In this document: positions 47,568 to 55,614 of the stretch, in pieces
Position numbering within the stretch: the first letter of the stretch is position 1
How the letters are laid out: each line of letters begins with the position of its first letter
Origin: Gammaproteobacteria bacterium
GTDB taxonomy: Bacteria > Pseudomonadota > Gammaproteobacteria > Pseudomonadales > Halieaceae
Direction: 5' to 3'
NCBI GenBank assembly: GCA_030427085.1
Contig: JAUHXH010000005.1
Coordinates: 62,001 to 126,000, forward strand
Length of the DNA stretch: 64,000 nucleotides
Made by a program: the position numbers and the translations under genes
The notes under the pieces: generated by a model
Seen by the model: the letters and a program-made list of their open reading frames with translations, nothing else
The model's database searches: none
Told to the model about the DNA's origin: nothing

Positions 47568-48598
47568 GCCGCTCCCACCTCAGTGGGCGGCACCTCTAAA
47601 AGCTCTTCCACAATTGCTTCACAACCCTGAAGTATCGGATCTATACAGGGGAGGCCGATGTCCTGTTGCATTCGTTGCAGGTAGGCGTGGCGCTCAGAAG
47701 CCTTGAGCCCTGAGGTATTAATGCTGATGCCCACGCAACGAACAGACGGATTGGTGAGGCGGGCGCAAGCCAGATTCAGATCAATACATTCGGCCAGAGA
47801 CGGTAGACGCAGATCGTGGCAGCTGTCGATGTGGGTTTTACCTGCTTCATGGCAAACAACGATGGCGTCGGGTTGAGAGCCGTGCAGCAAACCCAGGCTA
47901 ACCCCGGCATACGATGCATTGAACAGAGAGCCCTGTCCCTCGATGACATCCCAGTGGTCCGGCGTGTTATCCGGCGAAATAGTTTCTGCCGCACCGGAGA
48001 TAAAATCTCCAGGTACAGAGTCGATAGGAATGCCGGCCCCGGCGATCATGATCCCGGTCTGGCCAGTTGCTCGAAATGTAGCGTTAACACCTCTGGCAAC
48101 AAGTGCACGACTCAATGAAAGTGCAGTGTATTTCTTGCCGGCCGCACAATCGGTGCCCACGGTCAACAATCGTCGGCCACTGCGTTTTCGTCCGTCGCCA
48201 ACGGGTAGCTCCAGCGGTGGGACTCTGACATTCACCAACGCCGACCCGGAAGCGGCTGCGGCCGCGCTTAAACCAGGTACGTTTTCCAGACGATGATGCA
48301 AACCGTTAACAATATCCACCCCAGCTGTGGCGGCCTCAAGTAGCACATCTACCCATTCCGCTCCGATGGCACCACCGACCGGCGCAACACCGATAACGAG
48401 ACTGCCTACCCCAGCATCGACCGCCTCTGCGACAGTTAGATCCATCACTCCCAGATCAAGCGTATTGCCGGGAAAGCGCAGCTGGCCCGCCACTCGCTCG
48501 GGACACCATTGTGCGATACCGGATGCTGTCTTGGCGAAAGTTAGTCGGGATTCGCCACCGAGAAACAACAGATAAGGTGTACGGAGTTCAGGAAGCAT
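47564..48598 (-). CDS. dgcN: DgcN-like N-acetyltransferase (DUF1611)
   Basis: A 344-residue DUF1611 protein. It begins LPELRTPYLLFLGGESRL, has a P-loop-like VGTDCAAGKKYTALSL at about residues 146-161, then RATGQTGIMIAG, EGQGSLFNASYAGVSLGLLHGS and VCHEAGKTHID. From memory, DUF1611 proteins partnered with DgcA acetylate D-glutamate in marine proteobacteria. Here the two genes overlap by 4 bp in the same order. It lies 11 bp downstream of the isochorismatase-fold hydrolase gene, so the three are one operon. The P-loop suggests nucleotide use. Confidence in the family is high, in the exact reaction moderate. Confidence 0.85.
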   Translation of the reverse strand: MLPELRTPYLLFLGGESRLTFAKTASGIAQWCPERVAGQLRFPGNTLDLGVMDLTVAEAVDAGVGSLVIGVAPVGGAIGAEWVDVLLEAATAGVDIVNGLHHRLENVPGLSAAAAASGSALVNVRVPPLELPVGDGRKRSGRRLLTVGTDCAAGKKYTALSLSRALVARGVNATFRATGQTGIMIAGAGIPIDSVPGDFISGAAETISPDNTPDHWDVIEGQGSLFNASYAGVSLGLLHGSQPDAIVVCHEAGKTHIDSCHDLRLPSLAECIDLNLACARLTNPSVRCVGISINTSGLKASERHAYLQRMQQDIGLPCIDPILQGCEAIVEELLEVPPTEVGAA

Positions 48599-48609
48599 GC
48601 TGAATCTCC

Positions 48610-49290
48610 CTAGTCGCGAAGTGCATCAAGCACAACCTGGCTTTTCGCAACACAACCGAAAACACCGTCTTCGACGGTAACCATGTGCACCGCCGCTTCG
48701 TGAGCATAGCTGTCACCACTTGCGCAGGCGTCCTCTATCAACAAGCATTGGTACTTGCGATCGTTAGCTTCGCGCAAGGTAGTGTGCACGCAAACATCCG
48801 TAGTTACGCCCGTAAACATGAGATGGCTAATGCCCTTGGAACGTAGCACCAGGTCCAGATCTGTTTGATAGAAAGCGCTGTTGGCAGTCTTATCAATAAT
48901 CACATCATGCTCATCCGGCATCAGCTCTGGTGCGATACTGTGACCTCCAGAGCCCCGCAGGAAAGTGTCATCTCCGTTGGGGTTCAAGGCGATACCTGAA
49001 CGTTCGCTGCGCCAGCGATCATAGGGTGTCACATCAGCCAGGTCTCTTCGGAACCCCTGGCGGGTCCACACGACGAGGCAGCCTGCCAATCGGGCGGAAT
49101 CTGCTAAATTGCTCACATTGGGTACGATCTCGCGTAAGGCCGAATTGTCGTAGCCCTTACGGGCCAGATAGCCCTGACTCGAGATGAAATCTACCTGCAT
49201 ATCAATTACGATCAGTGCAGTAGTGCGCGGGTTCAACTTACCGGTGTAGGGGAAATTGAAGGGATGTGCTTCGATCATAGTTTCTTTCAT
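48610..49290 (-). CDS. Isochorismatase-family cysteine hydrolase
   Basis: A 226-residue alpha/beta hydrolase. Motifs: TTALIVIDMQVDFI (catalytic Asp), VIIDKTANSAFYQTDLD (catalytic Lys) and FTGVTTDVCVHTTLREANDRKY (catalytic Cys). The conserved DVCVHTTLREANDRKY resembles biuret and ureido-type amidohydrolases. It lies first in the DgcN-DgcA operon and is divergent from a LuxR regulator 157 bp away. It would hydrolyse a C-N or amide substrate linked to the same metabolite, but the exact substrate is not known. Two close starts (49290 and 49278) are possible; neither has a well-spaced ribosome site. Confidence 0.88.
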   Translation of the reverse strand: MKETMIEAHPFNFPYTGKLNPRTTALIVIDMQVDFISSQGYLARKGYDNSALREIVPNVSNLADSARLAGCLVVWTRQGFRRDLADVTPYDRWRSERSGIALNPNGDDTFLRGSGGHSIAPELMPDEHDVIIDKTANSAFYQTDLDLVLRSKGISHLMFTGVTTDVCVHTTLREANDRKYQCLLIEDACASGDSYAHEAAVHMVTVEDGVFGCVAKSQVVLDALRD

Positions 49291-49447
49291 ACTCCAGATC
49301 GTCTTTTATATATCGTGAACTAAGGCTTTCCGGACCTCTTAACGGAACCGGAGCGCCTACGCCATCGGAAGTTGTACTTAAGCTTAACCACGCCCACGCG
49401 AGAGTTGTATATCACGAATATAGTGGGTCGACCGGAAACTGGTCCGA
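49291..49447. promoter_or_regulatory. Divergent promoter region, isochorismatase gene / luxR
   Basis: The 157-bp gap has A/T-rich ends. Two TCGTGA-containing segments, in TATATCGTGAAC near the minus-strand start and TATATCACGA near the plus-strand start, face each other about 90 bp apart. They could be regulator half-sites. No unambiguous promoter boxes were assigned. Confidence 0.3.
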
Positions 49448-50281
49448 ATGACGAAGAAACACAAAGAATCTACTTTGAGTCGGCCACCCAATCCCGACGG
49501 AGAGTTAGTCGCCGAATTTGCCGCAAAGCTACTAGCTGCTGTACAACAGCAAAACGGTCTCGAAATTCTCTGTCAGGAGCTGGCGCGCTTTGGCCCCTTT
49601 GAAAATTTTATTGTCTATCTATTTCGTGGCGAGGAAGAACCGGAACTAATCTACGGCAATCGCATAGAGTCATTCCGCAACAGCATGCAGGACTATATCC
49701 ATGGCCTGTTTACCCTGGATCCCTTTTTTACACTCACCAAAACCCAACGTACTGGCCTGTTTCGCATGCAGGACATTATGCCGCCGGCTTTCCCTGAATC
49801 GGAGTATTACAATCACTTCTATCGCTACACCAATGTAGCCGATGAGTTACGCTATGTGGTCGCGTTATCAGAAGGCAGGTCTGTACATGTATTCGTGGAG
49901 AGGGAAGGCAGCGGGAACCGTTTCAGCCCAGACGCCGTCCGGGCCTTACACTGCCTGAAGACTCTTATTGTCACCTTTCTCGGCGAACATCTCACCTGGC
50001 TAACCAGTTCTCCGGATTACGCGAGGGACACCCAACCGCGGTATTTCGATCTTCAGGAACAGGTGAGAAAGATGAAGCCGGACACACTCACACCTCGGGA
50101 AGTGGATACCGTTGAGCTCATGCTAAAGGGGCACTCCACCAAATCTATCGCGCAGGTACTAAGCATCGATCACGGTACTGTTGCCAATCACAAGCGTAAT
50201 CTCTACGCCAAATTGGAAATTCACTCTCAGGCAGAGCTATTCAATTTGTTTCTTTCCAGCCTTGTAGACAGGGGCCTGTAA
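49448..50281 (+). CDS. LuxR-family transcriptional regulator
   Basis: A 277-residue regulator. The C-terminal GerE-type helix-turn-helix (about residues 212-270) is clear: LTPREVDTVELMLKGHSTKSIAQVLSI, DHGTVANHKRNLYAKLEIHSQAELF. The N-terminal 200 residues have a GAF/PAS-like or autoinducer-domain-like mix of strands and helices without diagnostic homoserine-lactone residues, so it is probably a metabolite sensor. It is divergent from the isochorismatase-DgcN-DgcA run and its 3' end is only 11 bp from the convergent serine-hydrolase gene. It is the best candidate regulator for this D-amino-acid region; that is inferred from position. Confidence 0.88.
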   Translation: MTKKHKESTLSRPPNPDGELVAEFAAKLLAAVQQQNGLEILCQELARFGPFENFIVYLFRGEEEPELIYGNRIESFRNSMQDYIHGLFTLDPFFTLTKTQRTGLFRMQDIMPPAFPESEYYNHFYRYTNVADELRYVVALSEGRSVHVFVEREGSGNRFSPDAVRALHCLKTLIVTFLGEHLTWLTSSPDYARDTQPRYFDLQEQVRKMKPDTLTPREVDTVELMLKGHSTKSIAQVLSIDHGTVANHKRNLYAKLEIHSQAELFNLFLSSLVDRGL

Positions 50282-50292
50282 GGGACAAGCTG

Positions 50293-52281
50293 TCACGGAA
50301 ATTTGAAGCCAATCAAATTCCAGTGGTAAGCCATCCATACAAATCCAGCGCTAGCAAGTGAATAGGGAATTATCGCCAGACTCTGCGCCCTGCCCACTTC
50401 GCCGCGAACGACGCACAAGCCTAGAATCGCATTACTGGCCGCCAGCAAAGGCAGCAGCCCCAGAATTAACCACAGGCCTGCGACGAAACTAGTGGGGAAG
50501 GCATTTGCGAGTACGATAGGGCTGGTGTCGAATAAGCGGGTCACCAGGTACAGGGCCAGCAGGCAACCTATTGAAACGACCGCGTTCACACGCAGGCTGG
50601 CACACAACACCATAGGCAATAAACGATCTTCCGACCAATAACGTATGGTTCGCACAATAACCACGAAAAAACCGCCAATTATCACCGCAAGCAACAGCCG
50701 CTGAGTAGTTAGCCGATCGATCCAGGGGACGCGCTCAAAGGAACCCATCCCCTCAAGTCCGATCACCTCGCCCTCACTATTTCGTACAATTTCGATAACA
50801 TCATTGCCGCTACTCTCTCGGAAGACATCCTTCTCAACGGCAGTAAATTTCAGAATTTCACCAAAATCATCAATTTCTAATTGCCCATCTTCGCCAACAC
50901 TGATCCGAAGCTCTTTCGGCAGCACCAGCATTTTCTCGTTAGTAGTATGGGCCCGACGGGAGCTCCGATAAGTGCCAGCAATTGCCTCCAGCTGAGTTGC
51001 CTGTATAGGGAAACCTGCGACGTCTGGAGTTATTGCCGGAAAGTAACGATCCATGAATTCCACGATGAAGTCTCTGGGCAACTGGCCGGCCTGGGCTGTA
51101 TTCACCGAAAACAGAAAGCCGACACGGGTAGCCGGCATCACCAACAGTTCGGTATGGAAGAAGGGTGTGTCTCCACCGTGTCCGAAAAGCGTCCGGCCGT
51201 TCACGTGGTATTCCTCAAAACCCAAACCAAAACCAGGCAGGTATTGTCCTGGACGATAAGCAGTGGTCATCATCTGTCCCAGCTCGAGGGAGCCAAGCAC
51301 CCTGCGTCCGTCAAGACTACCGCCATTGGTCAGCATTTGAAGAAATCGAGTCATGTCATGCAACGTGGAGCTGATAGCTCCAGCAGGCCGATAATTACCC
51401 AGATATTCCATCCATCCAGTGGCCAACGCGTCACCCTGCAGTTGATGACCCCGTGACAAACGTGCCTCCAGAGACGCTGGCAGCGGCTCACTGAACGTGC
51501 TCGACTTCATATTCAGAGGAGCGAAAATGAAGCGCTGGACGTATTCCTCAAACGACAGTCCCGACACATTCGACACTATCAGGCCCGCTAGAGCAGCTCC
51601 CCAATTGGAATAGGCCGACGCCAGAGGGAGAGCAGCTTCTCCTACTGGCCGTACACGTGCAGGCATGTGCTGCTTTAGCGCACTCGATAACGGTAATATC
51701 TGCCCGGGGTCCCGAACGATTAGAAACCCGGCCCAGCCGTCCTCAAACCCGGCTGTATGAGTCATCAGGTGCCAAAGTGTCACAGGCTTCTCGAACGTAT
51801 CAGGGATTTGGAACTGAGTCAGATAGGCGTTCACATTGACATGCAAATCCAGCCTGCCCTGCTCAACCAGTTGCATTACCGCGATCCAGGTGAATAGCTT
51901 GGAGGTAGAACCCAATCTGAACAGCGTCTCCCTCTCGTCCACCCCTCTGCCTGTTGTGATGTCCGCGCTACCGTAGCCCTTAAGAAAAAGAGCTTCACCG
52001 CCCCGAACTATCGCGGCCATTGCACCTGCAAACGGTGCCAGCTCATTCTGCTCCCTGACAAAGGAATCCACGAAGTTTTCGATATCCTCCGATTCCAACT
52101 GAGCCCCGTTCTGGGGGATGGGTGCCCATGCTGATGGTGCGGCCCTCTGTAGCAGCGCAGGAGCCGAAACAGTGGAGGCCACTGAGCTAACGGACGCAAG
52201 GGCGGCCAGGAACGCACATAGGGTACCGAACACAAGGTGGCAGATAGACATCGATCGCTTGAACTGTGGCGACGGTTTCAT
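50293..52281 (-). CDS. Exported beta-lactamase-fold serine hydrolase with C-terminal membrane helices
   Basis: A 662-residue protein. The N-terminal hydrophobic region (SICHLVFGTLCAFLAALASVSSVAS) is a signal or anchor. The class C beta-lactamase/D-peptidase-like domain has the SxxK motif GSTSKLF and the YxN motif YSNWGAALAG, followed by the HGGDTPFF region. After residue about 450 comes a beta-rich segment, then four or more hydrophobic helices (LLLAVIIGGFFVVIVRTI, VVSIGCLLALYLVT, GLWLILGLLPLLAAS and a last one near the C-terminus). ATG 52281 is preceded by GGGAAG. It resembles membrane-tethered D-aminopeptidase or esterase homologues. Divergent from the D-aminoacylase-like gene across a 24-bp palindrome. 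Confidence 0.85.
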   Translation of the reverse strand: MKPSPQFKRSMSICHLVFGTLCAFLAALASVSSVASTVSAPALLQRAAPSAWAPIPQNGAQLESEDIENFVDSFVREQNELAPFAGAMAAIVRGGEALFLKGYGSADITTGRGVDERETLFRLGSTSKLFTWIAVMQLVEQGRLDLHVNVNAYLTQFQIPDTFEKPVTLWHLMTHTAGFEDGWAGFLIVRDPGQILPLSSALKQHMPARVRPVGEAALPLASAYSNWGAALAGLIVSNVSGLSFEEYVQRFIFAPLNMKSSTFSEPLPASLEARLSRGHQLQGDALATGWMEYLGNYRPAGAISSTLHDMTRFLQMLTNGGSLDGRRVLGSLELGQMMTTAYRPGQYLPGFGLGFEEYHVNGRTLFGHGGDTPFFHTELLVMPATRVGFLFSVNTAQAGQLPRDFIVEFMDRYFPAITPDVAGFPIQATQLEAIAGTYRSSRRAHTTNEKMLVLPKELRISVGEDGQLEIDDFGEILKFTAVEKDVFRESSGNDVIEIVRNSEGEVIGLEGMGSFERVPWIDRLTTQRLLLAVIIGGFFVVIVRTIRYWSEDRLLPMVLCASLRVNAVVSIGCLLALYLVTRLFDTSPIVLANAFPTSFVAGLWLILGLLPLLAASNAILGLCVVRGEVGRAQSLAIIPYSLASAGFVWMAYHWNLIGFKFP

Positions 52282-52364
52282 ATTCTTCCCGGGCAATACT
52301 ATTGCACCTGCTTGCTGTACATTGAGCTGGTACCACGGAGTCTAGCGTTTCCCCTCCAGGCACC

Positions 52365-52388
52365 GGAATGTCATATCTATGACATTCC
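52365..52388. promoter_or_regulatory. Perfect 24-bp palindromic operator
   Basis: GGAATGTCATA and TATGACATTCC are exact complements separated by TC. The palindrome lies in the 192-bp gap between two divergent genes and would suit a dimeric repressor or activator controlling both. A related half-site, TCTATCACATTC, occurs at 55527-55538 before the TonB receptor, with one mismatch to the right arm region. Confidence 0.7.
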
Positions 52389-52473
52389 TCACTGAGGTTA
52401 TAACCGCCATAGTCAGGCACCATCGAAACTTCCAGCCCACCACTCTCGCCCAGACATTCCAGGAGCAATACCC

Positions 52474-54198
52474 ATGCCCGACAACAGGAACTGGAGAAAG
52501 CCCTCCCTCGCTCGCTGCATCGCTCAGGGAATTACCGCGCTGGTGTTTAGTACAGGAGTGTACGCCACGCCGGGCTCCGGCGAAGTGTACGATGTACTAA
52601 TCAGGGGGGGCACTGTCTACGATGGTAGCGGTCAGCCAGCTTTTCGCGCCGACGTCGCTATTGAGGACGATAAAGTAGCGGCTATTGGCGACCTCGTGGA
52701 GGCTAAGGCCAAGCGCGTAATCGACGCCAGTGGCAAGGCGGTGAGCCCGGGATTCATCAACACACTGAGCTGGGGAGTCAAGAGCCTGATCATTGACGGA
52801 CGCGCTATCAGCGATGTCACTCAGGGCATAACGCTGGAAGTCTTTGGAGAGGGCCACTCCATGGGCCCGCTCAATGACAATACCCGCGAGGAACTGGCAG
52901 CCGCTTTTGAAATTGTTGATCCTCCCTGGACGACGCTGGGTGGCTACCTTGAGTTTCTGGAGGCAAGAGGCGTCTCGCCGAACATCGCCTCCTTCATCGG
53001 GGCCACTACACCGCGTGTGTACGTGCTTGGCCAAGGCAACATCAAGCCCAATACAGAGCAACTGCACGCTATGCAGGAGCTGGTTCGCGAGGCCATGCGC
53101 GAGGGCGCTCTGGGTGTTGCCTCAGCACTGATTTATACGCCCGGATCCTTTGCTGAAACCGACGAGTTAGTCGCCCTCGCTACTGCTGCCGCCGAATTCA
53201 ACGGGCTATACGCCTCTCATATCCGGGGCGAAGGTGAGACATTATTTGAATCAGTGGACGAACTGATCACTATTGCCCGCAAAGCAAGGATCCCAGCGGA
53301 AATTTACCATCTGAAAGCAGCACACCCGGAAGTATGGGCACGTTTTCCTGAACTGATCGAAAAAATCGAAACAGCCCGAGCAAACGGCTTGCGGATTACG
53401 GCCGACATGTATCCCTACGCCGCGGGCAGCACCGGCCTTGATGCAATTTTCCCACCTTGGGTCAGGGAAGGCGGCTATGAAGCATGGGTGAAGCGTTTAC
53501 AGGACCCTGCCATTCGCCTGCGCATCAAAGAAGAAGTATCCCAACCCTCGCAGGACTGGGAGAACATGTATGCTGCGGTAGGTCCAGAGAAGATATTATT
53601 GGTAGGTTTTCGCAATCCGCAGCTTAGGCTATACGCAGGCAAAACACTTGCTGCGGTGGCAAAAGAAATGAACCTTGGGCCCGAGGAAACTGCCATGAAA
53701 CTGGTAGTCGAAGATGGCAGTCGCGTAGGCGCCGTCTATTTCACCCAGTCGGAGGACGTTGTTCGGCAGGTTGCTGTATTACCGTGGGTCAGCTTTTGCA
53801 CCGATACCGAGACCGTCGCCGCCGAAGGGGAAACGCTGGACAATAGTATTCACCCCCGCGGCTATGGGACTTTCCCGCGGGTACTGGGTCGTTTCGTCCG
53901 CGATGAGGGGTTAATGCCACTGGAGGAAGCTATTCGTAAAGCGACAGCCTTACCAGCAGAGAATTTGAAAATCCGGCAACGCGGTAGGCTGGAGACCGGC
54001 TATTTCGCTGACGTTCTGGTTTTCGATCCAGCTGCTATCGTCGACCACGCCACATTTGAATCTCCCCACCAGTATTCAACTGGCGTACAGCACGTTTTCA
54101 TCAATGGTGTTGAGGTGATACGGGACGGCAGCCATACCGGCGCCACACCCGGCCGCGTAGTGCGTGGCCCTGGCTGGATCGGTTGGAATGAAGAATGA
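52474..54198 (+). CDS. N-acyl-D-amino-acid deacylase family protein, metal site altered
   Basis: A 574-residue amidohydrolase-fold protein with an N-terminal signal peptide (about residues 10-32). The D-aminoacylase fold is clear in YDVLIRGGTVYDGSG, ASHIRGEGETLFESV (His249), IYHLKAAHP (His279) and FCTDTETVA (Asp444). At the first metal position, however, the usual GFID-HxH is replaced by PGFINTLSWGV (93-103), and the Cys of the usual GNCG is replaced by Glu (FGEGHS, Glu126). Such proteins occur as a secreted subgroup. It may use one metal, or bind rather than cleave substrate. It follows the divergent palindrome and an AGGAG site. The next gene overlaps its stop (ATGA). Confidence 0.85.
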   Translation: MPDNRNWRKPSLARCIAQGITALVFSTGVYATPGSGEVYDVLIRGGTVYDGSGQPAFRADVAIEDDKVAAIGDLVEAKAKRVIDASGKAVSPGFINTLSWGVKSLIIDGRAISDVTQGITLEVFGEGHSMGPLNDNTREELAAAFEIVDPPWTTLGGYLEFLEARGVSPNIASFIGATTPRVYVLGQGNIKPNTEQLHAMQELVREAMREGALGVASALIYTPGSFAETDELVALATAAAEFNGLYASHIRGEGETLFESVDELITIARKARIPAEIYHLKAAHPEVWARFPELIEKIETARANGLRITADMYPYAAGSTGLDAIFPPWVREGGYEAWVKRLQDPAIRLRIKEEVSQPSQDWENMYAAVGPEKILLVGFRNPQLRLYAGKTLAAVAKEMNLGPEETAMKLVVEDGSRVGAVYFTQSEDVVRQVAVLPWVSFCTDTETVAAEGETLDNSIHPRGYGTFPRVLGRFVRDEGLMPLEEAIRKATALPAENLKIRQRGRLETGYFADVLVFDPAAIVDHATFESPHQYSTGVQHVFINGVEVIRDGSHTGATPGRVVRGPGWIGWNEE

Positions 54199-55493
54199 GT
54201 CTGACAGGGGCAGCTCAACACCGACCATCTGGTTCTATGAACAGGTCTGAATCATTAGGTGCCGGGCGAAGAATACAGCGTGTAGTCCAAATTTTTTGTC
54301 TGGCAGCTGTCAGTCTGTCGACTGCAGAAACACGCGCCGACGAATACGCTACAACCCTTCCGGGAATCAATAGTGAAAGCCGCATTACATTGGCCACATT
54401 GACCAGTGACTTCCAAAAAACGCATGGATTAGCAGGCCTGGCCATGGCTGTGGGCACTACCAACGGCGACCGTGTCCTCTTTACCCACGGCATGGCCAAT
54501 CTCGAACTTCAGGTCGCCGTATCCGCTGACACACGCTTTCGAACAGCTTCAGTGAGCAAGTGGCTAACCGCCGTCGCTGCCTTAAAACTCGAAGCTGTTG
54601 GAAAACTGGCACTGGATGCCCCGATACAGGACTACTGCCCACAGTATCCGGTCAAGCAATGGCGAATGACGACTCGGGAATTACTCAATCACACCGCCGG
54701 CGTCAGGCACTACATCACGTTAAATGGTGAAAATCCGGAGACCGACGAACAACGCGCACTGCTGAACGAGCGAGACGCCGCTGAACTCAGTGCAGCAGTA
54801 TTGCATTTTGACAGCGTCATCGATGCACTCGACATTTTCAAACACGACCCCCTACTGTACAAACCGGGCACCCAGCAACACTACACCTCACCGGGCTATC
54901 GAGTACTGGGCTGTGTGATAAGCGGCGCCAATGGCACCTCTTACAACCAGGCCATGCAGGAGCTGGTTTTCGACCCCGCCAGGATGACGGCCACAACTAT
55001 GGACGACACCACCAGGCTGATACCAGGACGAGCAGCAGGCTACCGGCGTACCACAAGCGGGAAGCAGGTCCCAGCAGAGTATGTGGATTTAAGCGGCAAC
55101 GTACCTGCCGGGGGCCATTTATCCACCCCCGACGACCTGGTCAACTTCGGCCTGAGCTTGCTAGAGGGGAAACTTCTCAGCGAAAAATCCCTGAATCTGA
55201 TGTCCAACGGCTCGCTCGCTACCGCGCTCACAAAGCGGATTCAGGTCGGACCCATCAACAGCAGTCATTACGCCTCCGGAGTAATGGTCGTAGAACAGGG
55301 CGAGCATACGCTTTGGTACCACTCAGGTGCACAACCCGGCGCTCGCAGTATGTTGGCAGTGATGCCCAATGCGGCCCTCGTGGTGGCCATCCAGGTAAAC
55401 GATGAGGGTGTAAACCGCGCCCAACTCGTCACCTACACCAGCCAGATAATTGCGTCTATTACAGGCGTGCATTTCAATTTACTACTTCGCTGA
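54195..55493 (+). CDS. Exported beta-lactamase-fold serine hydrolase
   Basis: A 432-residue serine hydrolase of the class C beta-lactamase / D-aminopeptidase superfamily. The SxxK motif is ASVSKWLTA; the second motif reads YTSPGYRVLG (Tyr-Thr-Ser in place of Tyr-Ser-Asn); the third is HSGAQPGAR. A signal peptide is present (RIQRVVQIFCLAAVSLSTAETRA). The ATG overlaps the previous stop, indicating coupling; ATG 54237 is an alternative closer to the signal peptide. It would act on acyl-D-amino acids, D-peptides or esters in the periplasm. Its neighbours (deacylase homologue, TonB receptor) favour D-amino-acid substrates, but that is inference. Confidence 0.87.
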   Translation: MSLTGAAQHRPSGSMNRSESLGAGRRIQRVVQIFCLAAVSLSTAETRADEYATTLPGINSESRITLATLTSDFQKTHGLAGLAMAVGTTNGDRVLFTHGMANLELQVAVSADTRFRTASVSKWLTAVAALKLEAVGKLALDAPIQDYCPQYPVKQWRMTTRELLNHTAGVRHYITLNGENPETDEQRALLNERDAAELSAAVLHFDSVIDALDIFKHDPLLYKPGTQQHYTSPGYRVLGCVISGANGTSYNQAMQELVFDPARMTATTMDDTTRLIPGRAAGYRRTTSGKQVPAEYVDLSGNVPAGGHLSTPDDLVNFGLSLLEGKLLSEKSLNLMSNGSLATALTKRIQVGPINSSHYASGVMVVEQGEHTLWYHSGAQPGARSMLAVMPNAALVVAIQVNDEGVNRAQLVTYTSQIIASITGVHFNLLLR

Positions 55494-55614
55494 GCAGGTG
55501 AACAAAACCGAAACGTTTCCACGCCATCTATCACATTCATGCTATTTACCATTTTCATGCATCTGTCATATTCGATCGGGAATCACACATTCTCCGGGAA
55601 ACTGAGGAACGATC

